Source of the DNA: Erpobdella octoculata | Lineage: Eukaryota; Annelida; Clitellata; Hirudinida; Erpobdellidae | Assembly: GCA_963978895.1 (NCBI GenBank) | Contig: OZ022238.1 | Span: 33,843,093-33,907,092, forward strand | Length of the DNA: 64,000 nt | Direction of reading: 5' to 3' | Shown here: positions 52,052 to 63,214 of the stretch, piece by piece | Position numbering within the stretch: position 1 is the first letter of the stretch | Layout of the letters: every line of letters begins with the position of its first letter | Notes under the pieces: generated by a model | The model's database searches: none | The model's input: only the letters and a program-made list of their open reading frames with translations | Told to the model about the DNA's origin: nothing | Translations under genes and position numbers: made by a program

Positions 52052-55000
52052 AATCAATCAATCAATTTTATTTGGACATAAAAAAGAGGTTCAACATTTG
52101 AGTAAATCAACTGAGAGTAAGATAAGTCCAAAAGAAAAAAATCCAAATGGAAAATTATCCCACTCGAGGATCACTCTAAACATTAAGATAATAACATTGT
52201 TCAAAAAGAAAAAAACAATCAAATAATAAAAAAAACACAAGGTGGAAAAAAACACAGAGTAAAAACAGGACAGACAAAATAAATAAAAAAAAACACAGTG
52301 TAATAATAATATAAAAAAAAAAGTAAATAAATAGATAGTAGATGCAAATGATGATAAGAAAATGTCTTGATAAGGCGTATGCTAAATCTCAATAAAAAAA
52401 AAAAAAAAAAAAAATTGAAATGAAAGAGAACTAAGATCATTTAGTAAGAAAGTATAATTTAGATAGTTTTTTGAATGATACAGAACAGGATAGAGATGAA
52501 ATTGACTTAGGAATACCAGACCAGACACGAGGACCAACACATTTGATAGAAAACAGTTTCATATTTGTCCTATCAAAATCCGAACAATATACACTACTAG
52601 AACGTAAGTTATAATTGTGTATACTGCTGGTTTCAAGAAAAAAATTAATAAAGGATGAAGGAAGTAAAGCATTGGAGTATTTAAACATAAATTGACCAGT
52701 TAAAACAAGATTTATTTGATTGACATTTAATAGACTATGTTCAATAAATTTTCCTTTGTTGATGTGCTTGGAGGAAGATGAAACATCATACGAACAGCCC
52801 GTTTTTGAATTCTTATGAGACCAATCAGTCGTGAATTATAGTTTGAAGCCCATACAATGTTACCATATGTTAGAAATGGATATACCATTGAATGGTAAAG
52901 CATCAAAGCAGTTTTGGTATCAATAAAATGCCTTATTCTAGATATTATACCAATATTTTTTGATATTTTATTTTTGATATTAGTTATATGAAGTGACCAA
53001 GTCAAATGCTCGTCAATCACTACTCCCAGAAATTTGCGAGAAGAGGCACGAGCTATGGAATTATTATTAAAATGTAATGAAAAGTTATCTATTATTTTTT
53101 TTTTACTGGAATGAAATATAATATAGTTAGTTTTGCTAAGATTCAGCGATAATTTATTGGAGGCAAAACATTCAGAAACAAGGATTAATTCAGAATTTAT
53201 TTTAGAAGATAGTTTTATTGAGGTTGGTGCCTGAGGCAAAGGCATTTGTGTCATCGGCAAAGAGAATAAAATGAAAAAAAGTAGAAACTTGGCATAGGTC
53301 ATTAATATAAATTAGAAAAAGTAAGGGTCCAAGAACAGATCCCTGAGGTACACCACAGGTAATTTCTTTTGTATTCGATTTTGTTCCCATAAAGTGAACT
53401 ATTTGAGTTCTGTCTTTCAAGTAACTGATGAACCAATTTAGAAGATTATTTTTAATTCCATAATGTTGTAGTTTGTGTATTAAGATAGCATGACTAACCG
53501 TGTCAAAAGCTTTAGCAAGATCCAGAAATATACCAATGACGTATTCACCTTTGTCAATCGCCTCAGTGATTTTTGCATAAAGAAGCATTAAGGCCATATA
53601 GGTTGAGTGCCCTTTGCGAAAAACAAATTGACCACTGTTAAATAAAGATAATGTATTGAAATGGCTATAAAGTCTATTGTACATAACTTTTTCAAAAAAA
53701 CTTTGAAAAATAAGGAAGAATAGAAATAGGTCTGTAATTTATAACTTTGTTTTTTTCTCCGGATTTAAAGAGTGGGACAACCTTAGCCATTTTTAAATCA
53801 GTAGGAAAAACACCAGTTTCCAATGAACAATTTATGATTGATGAAAGCAGTGGTGCTATGCAGTTAATGGAAGATTTTGCTATCAACGGGTCTATATCAT
53901 CATATCCACAACTATGTGATGCCTTTAAATCACTTGCCAATTTAATTATCTCAGATGGGTTTGTCGGAGCAATGTCCATTGATTGAAGAACTGGGTTACT
54001 CATAAAGGAGTCAAATGTCTTGTTTACATGATTAATTTTACTTGCTAAATCAGACCCTATTGTAGAAAAGAACTCATTGAATGAGTCAGCAATATCATTA
54101 GGAGATAAGATGCAGTGTCCATCTTTTGAATAAAATGAGTTTACAGAATCACAGGGACTATTATTGCTAATTAAAGACTTAATCAATGCCCAAGTTTTTC
54201 TGATGTTACTTTGAAAGAATTGAAATCTAGAAGAATAATATTGTTTTATTGCTGCCAATTTGATACTTTTGAATTTGTTTCTATATGCAGTGAATTTTAA
54301 TTTATTTTCAAGAGTAGGATTAGCTAGATATTTCTTATATAATAAAGCTTTCTTTTTACAAGACTTAAGCAGGCATGGTGTTATCCATTCTTTATGAATA
54401 TTTTTAGATTTAAAATTTGATTTTATAAATGGAAAGCAACTGTTATAAATAGCTGAGTACTTATGTAAAAAAAACAGTATATGCATCAGAAGCATTACCT
54501 TTGTTGCATGTTGCATATATGATAGACCAGTCAGTTCGGTTTAATTCTTCAAGAAATTTTAACTTGCGTTTTTCATTCTTAAGCCTAAAAATATGGTAAT
54601 CAGGCTTGTTCTTTTTAAAATAAAGATTTAAAGATAAGAAAATTGGCAGGTGAACAGAAAGATCATCAATTATAATTTTGGCAGTGCTGTTTTCAAGGGG
54701 AAAAATAGTGAAAATGTTATCAATAAGGGAGGTGCTATTTGGTGAAATTCTAGTTGGTTTTAAAAAAGCAGGCAGTAAATAATGGGATGCAAGAGTATCA
54801 ACAAAATTTGATGACATGGTATGACTTGAGGCATTAAGTAAATTAATATTAAAGTCTCCTAAAAGGAAAGTATGATTACCAAGAGATTTAGTATTTAGTG
54901 TTAAGAGATTGCTAAATTCTTCATTAGACAAAGTTAGGTTTCCCCCAGGAGGACGATAAATTACTCCTATTATTAAGTCACTGGATTTGCTCTGATGAAT

Positions 55001-55088
55001 TTTTATAAAAAGAAATTCAAAAGTGGTAATGCAAACCTTAGAAAGATCATAGTCAATCCTGAAATACCTTATCTCTGAATTAATCATT
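52052..55088 (-). mobile_element. CR1-like LINE, 5'-truncated
   Basis: Reads right to left: endonuclease (from about 55085), RT, C-terminus, a T/A-rich 3' UTR and a (TTGA)n tail at 52052-52065. It belongs to a different family from the LINE at 1131. Its 5' end abuts the Ty3-like element at about 55088, producing a fused open frame. Its 3' end abuts the pogo-like fragment. Confidence 0.88.
52437..55085 (-). pseudogene. CR1-like endonuclease and reverse transcriptase, frameshifted
   Basis: The endonuclease starts after its catalytic N-terminal block: LIIGVIYRPPGG, FLLGDFNINLL, SLIDNIFT. The RT follows with WALIKSLI, MAKVVPLFKSGEK, NYRPISILPYFSK, QFVFRKGHST, FLDLAKAFDTVSH, CGVPQGSVLGPLLFLIY, LFADDTNAF, SLNLSKTNYIIF and FLGVVIDEHLTW. 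The C-terminal piece contains HNYNLRSSSVY and ends at 52437. Frame changes near 54490, 53690, 53250 and 52700 break it. The motif order is complete from the middle of the endonuclease onwards. Confidence 0.88.
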
Positions 55089-57792
55089 TGTTGGAGCACT
55101 TCTTGCACTTTTACTTTTGGAATAATTAATTGCAAAACATTGGTGGAACCATCAGTGCTTTCCCAAATTCTTTTTAGAGATCTGTTCACAACCCTTAGAG
55201 AGTCCCATTGTGCCCAATACGATTTAGTAGCAGGACTCAATTCAGAAATCTCTTGCCAGTCAGGTTTCTTCCCTTCTTCCATCCATCTCAAAATCGGCCC
55301 TATATCATCATCTTTTAATTGCTCGTCTCGAATCACTTCATCTGACCAAGTGTCGTCAATTTGAAACCGTACCTGAAAACACTGATTATTTATTTCCTTC
55401 CCCTCCATGCGAATGCAATACTTACATTCATTATTGCAAGGTGGTCGTGCAAGTGAGTCAGCATTTTTGTGCTGTTCACCCTTCCGATGTTGAATTTCAA
55501 ACTCGTATGATTGTAAACGTTCGATCCACCTAGCCACTTGTTCTGGATTTTTAAAATTTAAAAGCCATTTCAAAGCAGCGTGATCCGTTCTCAACAAAAA
55601 CTTTTGACGATATAAATACTTGTGAAAGTGCTTAATAGAATCAACGATTGCTAATAATTCACGTCTGGTGACGCAATAATTGCACTCCGGTTTCGACAAA
55701 GTTCTGCTATAATAAGCTATAACCTTTTCATTGCCGTCAACAATTTGACTAAGCACTGCCCCTATTCCTTCATTACTTGCATCTGTGTCTAATACAAAAT
55801 CTTTTCCAGGGATTGGATACGACAGAACTGGCGTCAAACTCAAAGCTGTTTTTAACTGTTCGAATGCCTGTTGATTTGCCTCTGACCAATCAAACGGTGC
55901 ATTCTTTTCTATAAGCTTATATAATTCCTTTGCAATGCTGGAAAAGTTGGCTACAAATTGTCAATAATATGTGCACAAACCAAGAAAGCTTCTTAATTCT
56001 TGAGAATTTCTCGGAACAGGCCAATGGTTAACCGCTTCAATTTTCTCAGGATCGGTTCCTACCCCTTCGGCAGAAACTATATGACCAAGATATTTCACCT
56101 TGCTTTTGAAAAGTGCACACTTTGCCGGATTTAGCTTCATACCAGCATCCCGGATCTTTTGGAAAACTTCTCCAAGATTGTGTAGATGCTCTTCAAACGT
56201 CTTTCCAACAACAATAATGTCGTCCAAATAAACAAGACACATTCTCCAATTTAATCTTTGTAACACATACTCCATAAGTCGCTCGAAAGTTGCTGGTGCG
56301 TTGCACAAGCCAAATGGCATCACTGTAAATTGCCACAATCCTTCACCTATTGAAAAGGCAGTTTTCTCGCGATCCTGGGGGTGTATTTCCACCTGCCAAT
56401 ATCTGCTCTTAAGATCTAAAGTAGAAAACATTCGAGATCCCGCAAGTGTATCAATGGTGTCATCGATTCTGGGCAGAGGTAACTATCTTTTTGTGTGATC
56501 TCGTTTAACATTCTGTAGTCGACACAAAAACGTAGCGAATTATCCTTCTTCTTAACAAGTACTACCGGTGAACTCCATGGACTATTGGATGGTTCAATAA
56601 ATCCTTGTTTCTTCATCTTTTCCAGCATCTTTCTAGCTTCCTCTCGCTTTGCCAGTGGAAGCCTTCGTGGCAGTTGACGAATGGGCTCTGTATTACCAGT
56701 TCGAATTCGGTGTTCAACGATCTTTGTTTTTCCATTGTCTTCTTCGTCAATAGCTATTATATCACAATACTTTTCAATCAACTTTTCCGCTTTGACATAG
56801 TCCATTGCTTTTAGTGAAGTGTTAGCGGCTTCAAGCAGTGCCTGAATTTGCGAGTACTTCATTCTTTTTTTATTATTATTTCTACCAATCACCGTGTTAC
56901 ATGGCAATATGAGATCGACTGGGCTGCATACCGCAATTTCGTCACCTTTTGTTAGTCGCTTGTTGCATTCTGTCACATTCATAACTCTGACTGGCACGTA
57001 GCTTCCTGACTTCGTTCGTACCAGTGTTTTTCCGATTAATAATCCATGTTTTTCAACTCCGTTCAGGTGCTCGATGAACCCAACAACTCTTGAGTTCTTA
57101 TCGTTTTCTATTCTTGCCCAAACCAAAGATTCCGACTGAGCAGGTACAACGATGCCCTTTGTTACCAATACTCGTTTCAACGAAATCATTTCGCCTTTAT
57201 AATAAACAGGTATTTCCAAATCCCCCTGTTTAAATTTTCCCATTTTTATGTCCAATGCAAAACCATGTGCTTTCATAAAGTCAAGCCCAAGTAGACACTC
57301 TTCTTCTATGTCGGCAACCAAAAACTGATGCTGAAAGGTTCTATTTCCCAGCCTAATTTTAGTTTGAATTTTACCAACTACTGGGACAAGCTCCCCAGTT
57401 GCAGTCTTGAGACGAATGTCATTTCCACTTTGCAAAACTTCTCCTTTTGCTAAAGAAGGCCTTATAATTGAACAAGAAGCTCCAGTATCAATGATAAGTT
57501 TACAGTTTCTTATTCCCAGTCTGCCCTCTACAAATATACTTGTCCCTTTCTTCAAAATAGAAATTGGTACCACTTTATAAGGTAAAATATCGTTTATTGT
57601 AACAGAGTCTGGATTTTGTTTGTTGGAACGGGCCACTATGGGTCTTGCTTGTCTGACATCATCATGCTTTTTGGAGTCCCCTTGCTTTCGTTGCCCGTGT
57701 CTAAACATCTGGATTCTACAGTCTCTCTGTAGATGTCCCAACCCATCGCAATTCCAGCAACATAATTTTTCGGACTCGATCATCCAGGTCAT
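55089..57792 (-). pseudogene. Ty3-like Pol: zinc knuckle, protease, RT, RNase H
   Basis: Zinc knuckle CWNCDGLGHLQRDC near 57750. Protease LIIDTGASCSII near 57490. RT begins with GFIEPSNSPWSSPVVLVKKK and VDYRMLNEIT, then (shifted frame, 56431-55961) FSTLDLKSRYWQVEIHP, FGLCNAPATFERLM, the catalytic YLDDIIVVG and LGHIVSAEG. RNase H (55843 onwards) has DTDASNEGIGAVLSQ, YYSRTLSKPECNY, LRTDHAALKWLL and HKNADSLARPP. Frameshift near 56425 and stop near 55960. The integrase is absent because the frame runs into the LINE endonuclease. Confidence 0.92.
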
Positions 57793-58257
57793 CCTCTTTG
57801 ATTTCCACCTTTCTTACCCGATGAGACCTATCAGATAATTCTTCAGAGGCTTCATAATTCAAGGCAAATGCCAAAGCCTCACTGGGACCAGCTACTCGGG
57901 CGACCCTAAGAGCTTTTTGGGTTTCGGAGTTCTTCAAGGCCGCTATGAATCCATCCGCAATAATTGTATTGAGGACATTTCGAGGGCACAAGGGATATCC
58001 CAGATTGGCGAGTCGTTCTATATCCGCTTCCAGCTGCTGCAAGCTTTCTTCGGGTTTCTGGCGTCGACTCTTGAGTTGAGCTCGAAAAATTTCTGGCGCG
58101 TGTTGATTACCGAATCTGCTCTCAAGAACTTTCACAATTGCATCGTAATCATCTCTATCTGCAATAAGCTCGAGAAGCTGTAAAGCTTCTCCCCTCAAAG
58201 AAAATACCAGATTTTCTGCTGGCTGGTTAACCAGTTATTTTTCCTGGCAGCAATTTC
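57716..58257 (-). pseudogene. Gag C-terminal half of Ty3-like element C
   Basis: Capsid-like region with RGEALQLLELIADRDDY, FRAQLKSRRQKPEESLQQL and LRVARVAGPSEAL, the standard retrotransposon Gag (Ty3 capsid) pattern. It meets the zinc knuckle frame at about 57790 through a frameshift. The upstream part lies beyond the copia insertion. Confidence 0.85.
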
Positions 58258-58439
58258 TGTTAAGTTTTTAGAGTTTTATTAGATCGAAAAGAACACGAAA
58301 TAATAGATATCGAACATACACAACTACTTCAACTCGTACATCGGAAAAGAAGGAAGTAGATTATACACCTAACATGCACCATAGACAACATAGACATAAA
58401 AATCAAATATAACATAGTTTCTTAATAAAAATCTCAACA
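58258..58439 (-). repeat. 3' LTR of the copia element
   Basis: Identical to 62341-62522. A purine stretch GAGAAGG (58440-58446, minus) directly precedes it and serves as the likely polypurine tract. Confidence 0.96.
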
Positions 58440-58480
58440 CCTTCTCATTTTATAAAGAAACACAACATAAAACATAAATG

Positions 58481-60022
58481 TTACATAAGTCCCATCATAA
58501 AACATAAATGTTTCAGTCTTGGTCCCAACAACGGTTTTGTTAAGGCATCGGCAACTTGGAGTTCTGTCGTGACGCGCTCCACTGAAACTTCTCCTTCTGA
58601 GACCTTTTCTCTGACGAAGAAATGCCTGATAAGTATGTGCTTTGTTCGCCTGTGTAGTTCTGGATTATGTGCTAAACGAATTGCTGCTTCATTGTCAACT
58701 AAAATTTCTGGTTTCTCCTTTAGTTCAACAATGTCGTTCAATAATCGTTTGAGCCATACTACTTCACGAGTTGCTTCACTTGCTGCAACAATCTCTGCTT
58801 CAGTAGTGGAAATGGCGACTGAGGCTTGACGCTGACTAGACCAACTGATCACTCCTCCGGCAAACATGCATAAAACTCCTGATGTTGATCTTCCACTTGT
58901 CTTGTCTCCTCCATGATCAGCATCACTGTAGGCTGTCAATGCATTGCTCTGTCCAGATTTATAAATGATACCAATATCAACTGTACCTTGCAAATAACGG
59001 AAGATTTGTTTAACCTGAACTACATTTGACTTGCTGGGATTTTCCAAACTTCTGGATGCTACACCAACTGCATAGGCTATGTCTGGTCTTGTTCCCGTCA
59101 TCAAGTACATCAATGCACCTACCGCCGATCTGTAAGGAAATTTCACATCTTCAGTTTCAGCTTCATTTCCACTTAAATCCTTCTCAGATTTTGTAATAGG
59201 AGTTGAACAGGGTCGACATCGACTCATTCCAAACTTTTCAAGGATCTTCCTTGTGTAAGATGACTGACTGACTTTAACATTTCCTTCTTTATCTTTATTT
59301 ATCTCTAATCCAAGGAAATACGATGCAGGTTTTGCTGTTATCTTGAACTCTGACTTCAGTTCTTCCTCAAACTCCTGCAACTCTCTCCCGTCCGTACCTG
59401 CAACCAGCCCATCATCCACGTACAGTGCAAGCATGAGTTTCCTTGCTCCTTGCTTTCGGATGAACAGACATGGATCTGCATCGCTTTGTTTGAAGCCTCG
59501 CTGGATCAGGAATTCAGCAAAACGTTTATTCCAACATCTTGGCGCTTGTTTAAGCCCATAGAGACCACGTTTGAGCTTGCAAACCCTTCCTGAATCATCT
59601 TTGAAACCTTCTGGTTGCTCCATATAAATTTCTTCATCTAATTTGCTGTACAAAAATGCAGTGGATACATCAAACTGCATGAGTGACATTTTCTCACTTG
59701 CAGCAACACTCAACAATGTTCTAATTGTCGCACTTCTAACCACAGGACTAAAAGTTTCTTCATAGTCAATGCCCTTTTTCTGAGAGAAACCTTTTACAAC
59801 AAGCCTGGCTTTAAAACGTTCGACAGAACCATCTGGATTGTTCTTTATCTTGTAGACCCATTTGCATCGTATTATCTTACGATCTTTTAGAGAATACACC
59901 AAGTCCCACGTTGGATTTTCTTTTAATGACTGCATTTCACTGTTCATGGCCTTCAACCATTCATCTTTATTCTTACTGTGAACGGCATCATCATAATTCT
60001 CTGGTTCACATACATCACACAT
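58481..60022 (-). CDS. copia reverse transcriptase and RNase H
   Basis: 513 open codons. RT signature W-VYKIKNNPDGSVERFKAR, GIDYEETFSPV, FDVSTAFLYSKLDEEIYM, YGLKQAPRCW and the catalytic LALYVDDGLV (YVDD). RNase H has AYSDADHGGD, STSGVLCMF, STTEAEIVAASEA and the C-terminal RTKHILIRHFFVRE. Intact to the stop at 58481. Upstream the frame should continue from the integrase, but the linker between them is short and shifted near 60010, suggesting an internal deletion or sequence error. Confidence 0.95.
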   Translation of the reverse strand: MCDVCEPENYDDAVHSKNKDEWLKAMNSEMQSLKENPTWDLVYSLKDRKIIRCKWVYKIKNNPDGSVERFKARLVVKGFSQKKGIDYEETFSPVVRSATIRTLLSVAASEKMSLMQFDVSTAFLYSKLDEEIYMEQPEGFKDDSGRVCKLKRGLYGLKQAPRCWNKRFAEFLIQRGFKQSDADPCLFIRKQGARKLMLALYVDDGLVAGTDGRELQEFEEELKSEFKITAKPASYFLGLEINKDKEGNVKVSQSSYTRKILEKFGMSRCRPCSTPITKSEKDLSGNEAETEDVKFPYRSAVGALMYLMTGTRPDIAYAVGVASRSLENPSKSNVVQVKQIFRYLQGTVDIGIIYKSGQSNALTAYSDADHGGDKTSGRSTSGVLCMFAGGVISWSSQRQASVAISTTEAEIVAASEATREVVWLKRLLNDIVELKEKPEILVDNEAAIRLAHNPELHRRTKHILIRHFFVREKVSEGEVSVERVTTELQVADALTKPLLGPRLKHLCFMMGLM

Positions 60023-61160
60023 AGAACAAAAATTCTATAGCCGTCATCGCCTTCATATCCAACGAGAATACCCTTCTCAGCTTTGGTATCAAATTTTTTT
60101 CTTTTCTGCATAGGAATATGAACATAAGCTGTGCTACCGATAACTCGAAGATGTTTAATTCTAGGTTTCCTGTCAAACCATAACTCATATGGCGACTTTC
60201 CCTCCACTGACGATGGTCCAGTTCTATTGAGGATGTAGGCAGCTGTATTGATCAATTCAGCCCAAAGTGCCTGGGGCAGTTCTTCATGAGCCAACCTCAT
60301 AGCTCTAGCAGCTTCAACTAGTGTGCGATTTTCACGCTCACTGCAACCATTCTGTTGCGGCGTGTATGGCATAGTTAGACGCTGTCGAACTCCTTCTTTC
60401 TGCAAGATTGATCTGACTTCTTTGTTGTCAAATTCTCCTCCATTGTCACTTAAAAGTTCAGAGACTGTATGACCCATTGTTCTTGATTCTGCAAACATTT
60501 GTCGAAGCTTCTGCGATACTTCAGACTTTTCTTTTAGGAAATAAACAAACCGATAACCGCTGAAATCGTCTTTGAACAGAACAAAGTATCGAAAATTGGA
60601 AAACGAGAAGCAGAATGGACCACAGACATCGGCATGAATTAGTTCTCCTGGTCTTGATACTCTTACTCTTGTTCCAAACTTTAATCTATGTAACTTTCCG
60701 TAGACACAGCCTTCGCATAGTTCGCTGTCTATACCAACATCAATGTTCAGTTCTCTTTTAATAACCACTTTAACATGTTTCTTATTCTGATGTCCCATTC
60801 GTTCATGATATAACTGTAATGCATCTTTATCATTGACAAAATTTACTTCGGCATCAGAATTGAGTGGTTGAACGGTTTTGGCTGTGAGTTTAAATAAACC
60901 TCCATTATTTTCTCTTGTTCCAACAACTACTTTCTTGTTATTTACAATTAAATAACAATCTCTTGATGTAGAAACAAAAGAACTATTTTTGTTTTTATCT
61001 TGCGTTGCAATTACTGAAAATAGATTTCTTTTAACTGTTGGCACATACCAAACATCAGTTAATTCTACTGTCTTCCATCTATTATTCACTTTCTCTTGAA
61101 GTAGAACAGTACCTTTTCCAACAGCTTCTATAAAATCTCCATTTGCAACATACTCTGGAA
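59953..61160 (-). CDS. copia integrase
   Basis: The pre-integrase zinc motif (YHERMGHQNKKHV and CEGCVYGK) is followed by the DDE core: HADVCGPF, LLSDNGGEFDN and TPQQNGCSERENRTL supply the two Asp and the Glu. The conserved tail ELINTAAYILNR, SPYELWF and GYEGDDGYRIF follows. The frame is displaced from Gag-protease by a small indel near 61150. Confidence 0.94.
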
Positions 61161-62174
61161 TCTATCTTTTCTGAATGTCAGATGACACGTTGCACCATTG
61201 TCGAAAAACCATTCATCAGCATGTTCTGACTCATCAACAACAAAAACACTTGACTCCATTACAACCAGTGATTCCTTCTTGACTTCACTTTGATTGCTAT
61301 TTCTTGGTTTAGGTGGTTTGCCATCAGAATGCCATTTTTCACAATTTCTAACTATGTGTCCTGGTGCTTTACAGTTATGACATAAAACTTTAGTTGAATT
61401 ACTAAGCATATTTTTCTGTTTCTGATATTTCAGTTTCTGCAATGGCTTTTGACTTGAAGCTTTTGCAAATAACACCTCTTGGTTTTTACTGGAATCATTT
61501 TTATTCGCCAACGCTCTTTCATAACTACACAATTGATTTGTGAGAGCTTCCACCGTTCTTTCATTCTTGTTCAGCAATCTCCAACTTGCAGAAAATGAGA
61601 AAAACCTATCTGGCAAAGTTTCTATGATTCTACACATAAGCAATAAATCTTTGTTCTCATCTTTTTCTAAGTCAACTTTTAACTCTTTCCAATTATTCTT
61701 TAATTTTGTAATATGAGTAACTACATCATCATTATCATCAATTTTATAACTGAAAAATTTCATGCACATGTTGTACGCTCGATCTTCATGCACATCATCA
61801 TACAACCGATGAAGTTCTAGCCAAACGTCTCTTGAGTTAACCAGCGAACGGACTTGTTCGTATATTTCATCAGTCATATTTGATGTTAGAATTATCATGG
61901 CATTACAATCTGCTTTATTAAATTTATTCAAAGCAATTTGATAACCTTCTATTTGGATTTTAGTTGCACTTTCATCTAGTTCATCTGGCTTTTCAAGTTT
62001 TCCATCTACCACATCCATTGCATCAGAAATGCCGCGTAGTAATATGCAAACTCTTGACTTCCAATTCAGCCAATTACTTCTGCCTTCCAAGTGCTTGAGT
62101 TGAACTTTAGTGAAATCCATTACTTGTGCTACTTTTCTTTTCTTTGATTGACCTGAAGACACAAACAAAAGCAA
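61128..62174 (-). CDS. copia Gag and protease
   Basis: 348 codons with start ATG at 62174; an internal ATG 17 codons later starts MDFTKVQLKHLEGRSNW, which is closer to the usual copia Gag start. A UBN2-type capsid region (RSLVNSRDVWLELHRLY, VVTHITKLKNNWKEL) is followed by the zinc knuckle CHNCKAPGHIVRNC and the protease motif WFFDNGATCHLT. The usual D-S/T-G-A is here D-N-G-A. Gag is intact. The frame ends at 61128 because of the indel that also separates the integrase. Confidence 0.94.
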   Translation of the reverse strand: MLLFVSSGQSKKRKVAQVMDFTKVQLKHLEGRSNWLNWKSRVCILLRGISDAMDVVDGKLEKPDELDESATKIQIEGYQIALNKFNKADCNAMIILTSNMTDEIYEQVRSLVNSRDVWLELHRLYDDVHEDRAYNMCMKFFSYKIDDNDDVVTHITKLKNNWKELKVDLEKDENKDLLLMCRIIETLPDRFFSFSASWRLLNKNERTVEALTNQLCSYERALANKNDSSKNQEVLFAKASSQKPLQKLKYQKQKNMLSNSTKVLCHNCKAPGHIVRNCEKWHSDGKPPKPRNSNQSEVKKESLVVMESSVFVVDESEHADEWFFDNGATCHLTFRKDRFQSMLQMEIL

Positions 62175-62326
62175 AATATCTCTAATAAGAATAAACGTGC
62201 TAGACTAACAATTCTTCGATGTCAGATCACGAGACACGCTAACTTAAAACTTATCGATATTTCTTTAATTCGTTTAATCTTAATCTTCGTCAACTGATCT
62301 AAACTTCTAAACGCAGAAAACGCTAT

Positions 62327-62340
62327 CTGGTCCCATAACC
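62327..62340 (-). promoter_or_regulatory. copia primer binding site (half-tRNA initiator Met type)
   Basis: Directly after the 5' LTR the coding strand reads GGTTATGGGACCAG. This is complementary, with one mismatch, to the anticodon arm of initiator tRNA-Met rather than to a tRNA 3' end, as known for Drosophila copia. Confidence 0.75.
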
Positions 62341-62522
62341 TGTTAAGTTTTTAGAGTTTTATTAGATCGAAAAGAACACGAAATAATAGATATCGAACAT
62401 ACACAACTACTTCAACTCGTACATCGGAAAAGAAGGAAGTAGATTATACACCTAACATGCACCATAGACAACATAGACATAAAAATCAAATATAACATAG
62501 TTTCTTAATAAAAATCTCAACA
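62341..62522 (-). repeat. 5' LTR of the copia element
   Basis: 182 bp, identical to 58258-58439. Confidence 0.96.
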
Positions 62523-62921
62523 ATTTCAAATTGAGCTTTGTAGACGGACCATGACACAGTGCCATCAAAAGCCGGGGTCTTGGCATGCTCAACAGAATGA
62601 ATTTTTTCTTGGGCTTGGCAACCAGCCTTGTTTGATAAGATTGTTCAATTTTATCTCCAGGTTGCTCTCGATTCTCTTCTCGATTTCCTTGGTATTCTCT
62701 TCTACCAATTTTTCCAGGTTATTAACTCTTTTCTCCACATCTGTTAATCTAAGCTTACCTTCGAGAATTAATTCTTTTATTCCTTCCATAACGGCTTTGG
62801 TTTCTTTTTGCGCTTTTTCCACGAGTTCAGACTTTTTTCCTTTGTCATTGAGTTCTCGTTTTTTTAGTTCCCGCCTCAACTCAAGCAGGGAGAGTTCTTC
62901 CAATAATTTGTGATGAACCAT
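62523..62921 (-). pseudogene. Gag N-terminus of Ty3-like element C, SAP-like helix and coiled coil
   Basis: Starts at ATG 62921, 9 bp after the primer site. LEELSLLELRRELKKRELND resembles a SAP-type DNA-binding helix pair and is followed by a long coiled coil (DVEKRVNNLEKLVEENTK). A shift near 62590 changes frame, and the Gag motif TPAFDGTVSWSVYKAQF runs into the copia target repeat at 62527. The rest of Gag is at 58257-57716. Confidence 0.82.
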
Positions 62922-62929
62922 TTTTATTT

Positions 62930-62947
62930 ATCTCGCTTCTGACACCA
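62930..62947 (-). promoter_or_regulatory. Primer binding site of element C, tRNA-Leu
   Basis: TGGTGTCAGAAGCGAGAT on the minus strand matches the complement of a tRNA-Leu 3' end (CCCACTTCTGACA plus CCA) at about 16 of 18 positions. Confidence 0.7.
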
Positions 62948-62949
62948 GT

Positions 62950-63180
62950 TGTTATAATATCGATAAATATACTAAGGTTCTTTAGAAATGGTCCAAAATT
63001 TATTAGAAGAAATACACACTTAATCAAAAACTTGCGTCTTAGTAACTGTAATTAAGACTGGTTGATTGAAGTTATGTAATCGCTCAACTCTATTTTTTTA
63101 TGTCTTTCTTAGTTTATAAAATCTTCTGAGGTTTATCAGCCTAGATTGAAAATTATAAACCGTAGATATAAAAATATATA
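62950..63180 (-). repeat. Probable 5' LTR of element C, outer border unresolved
   Basis: On the minus strand the sequence before the primer site ends in TATAACA, a normal LTR end. The other border cannot be set because no second LTR is present. The region up to the SLC25 exon is AT-rich with a TA run at 63170-63190. Confidence 0.45.
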
Positions 63181-63214
63181 TATATATAAAACTAAACTTT
63201 TATTCAAAACTTAG

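Larger units (their letters stand above)
58258..62522 (-). mobile_element. Ty1/copia retrotransposon, full length, identical LTRs
   Basis: 4265 bp with 182-bp LTRs at both ends that I find identical base for base, termini TGTTGA...TTAACA on its coding strand, and perfect 5-bp target repeats ATTTC (58253-58257 and 62523-62527). Gag, protease, integrase, RT and RNase H are all present in order on the minus strand, with one frameshift and a probable deletion. Confidence 0.96.
55089..62949 (-). mobile_element. Ty3-like LTR retrotransposon C, interrupted by copia and cut by a LINE
   Basis: Right to left: a probable LTR end at 62950, primer site 62947-62930, gag from 62921, the copia insertion (58258-62522), rest of gag, zinc knuckle, protease, RT and RNase H, then loss of the integrase at the LINE junction near 55088. 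The 3' LTR is missing. It belongs to a different lineage from elements A and B. Confidence 0.85.
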
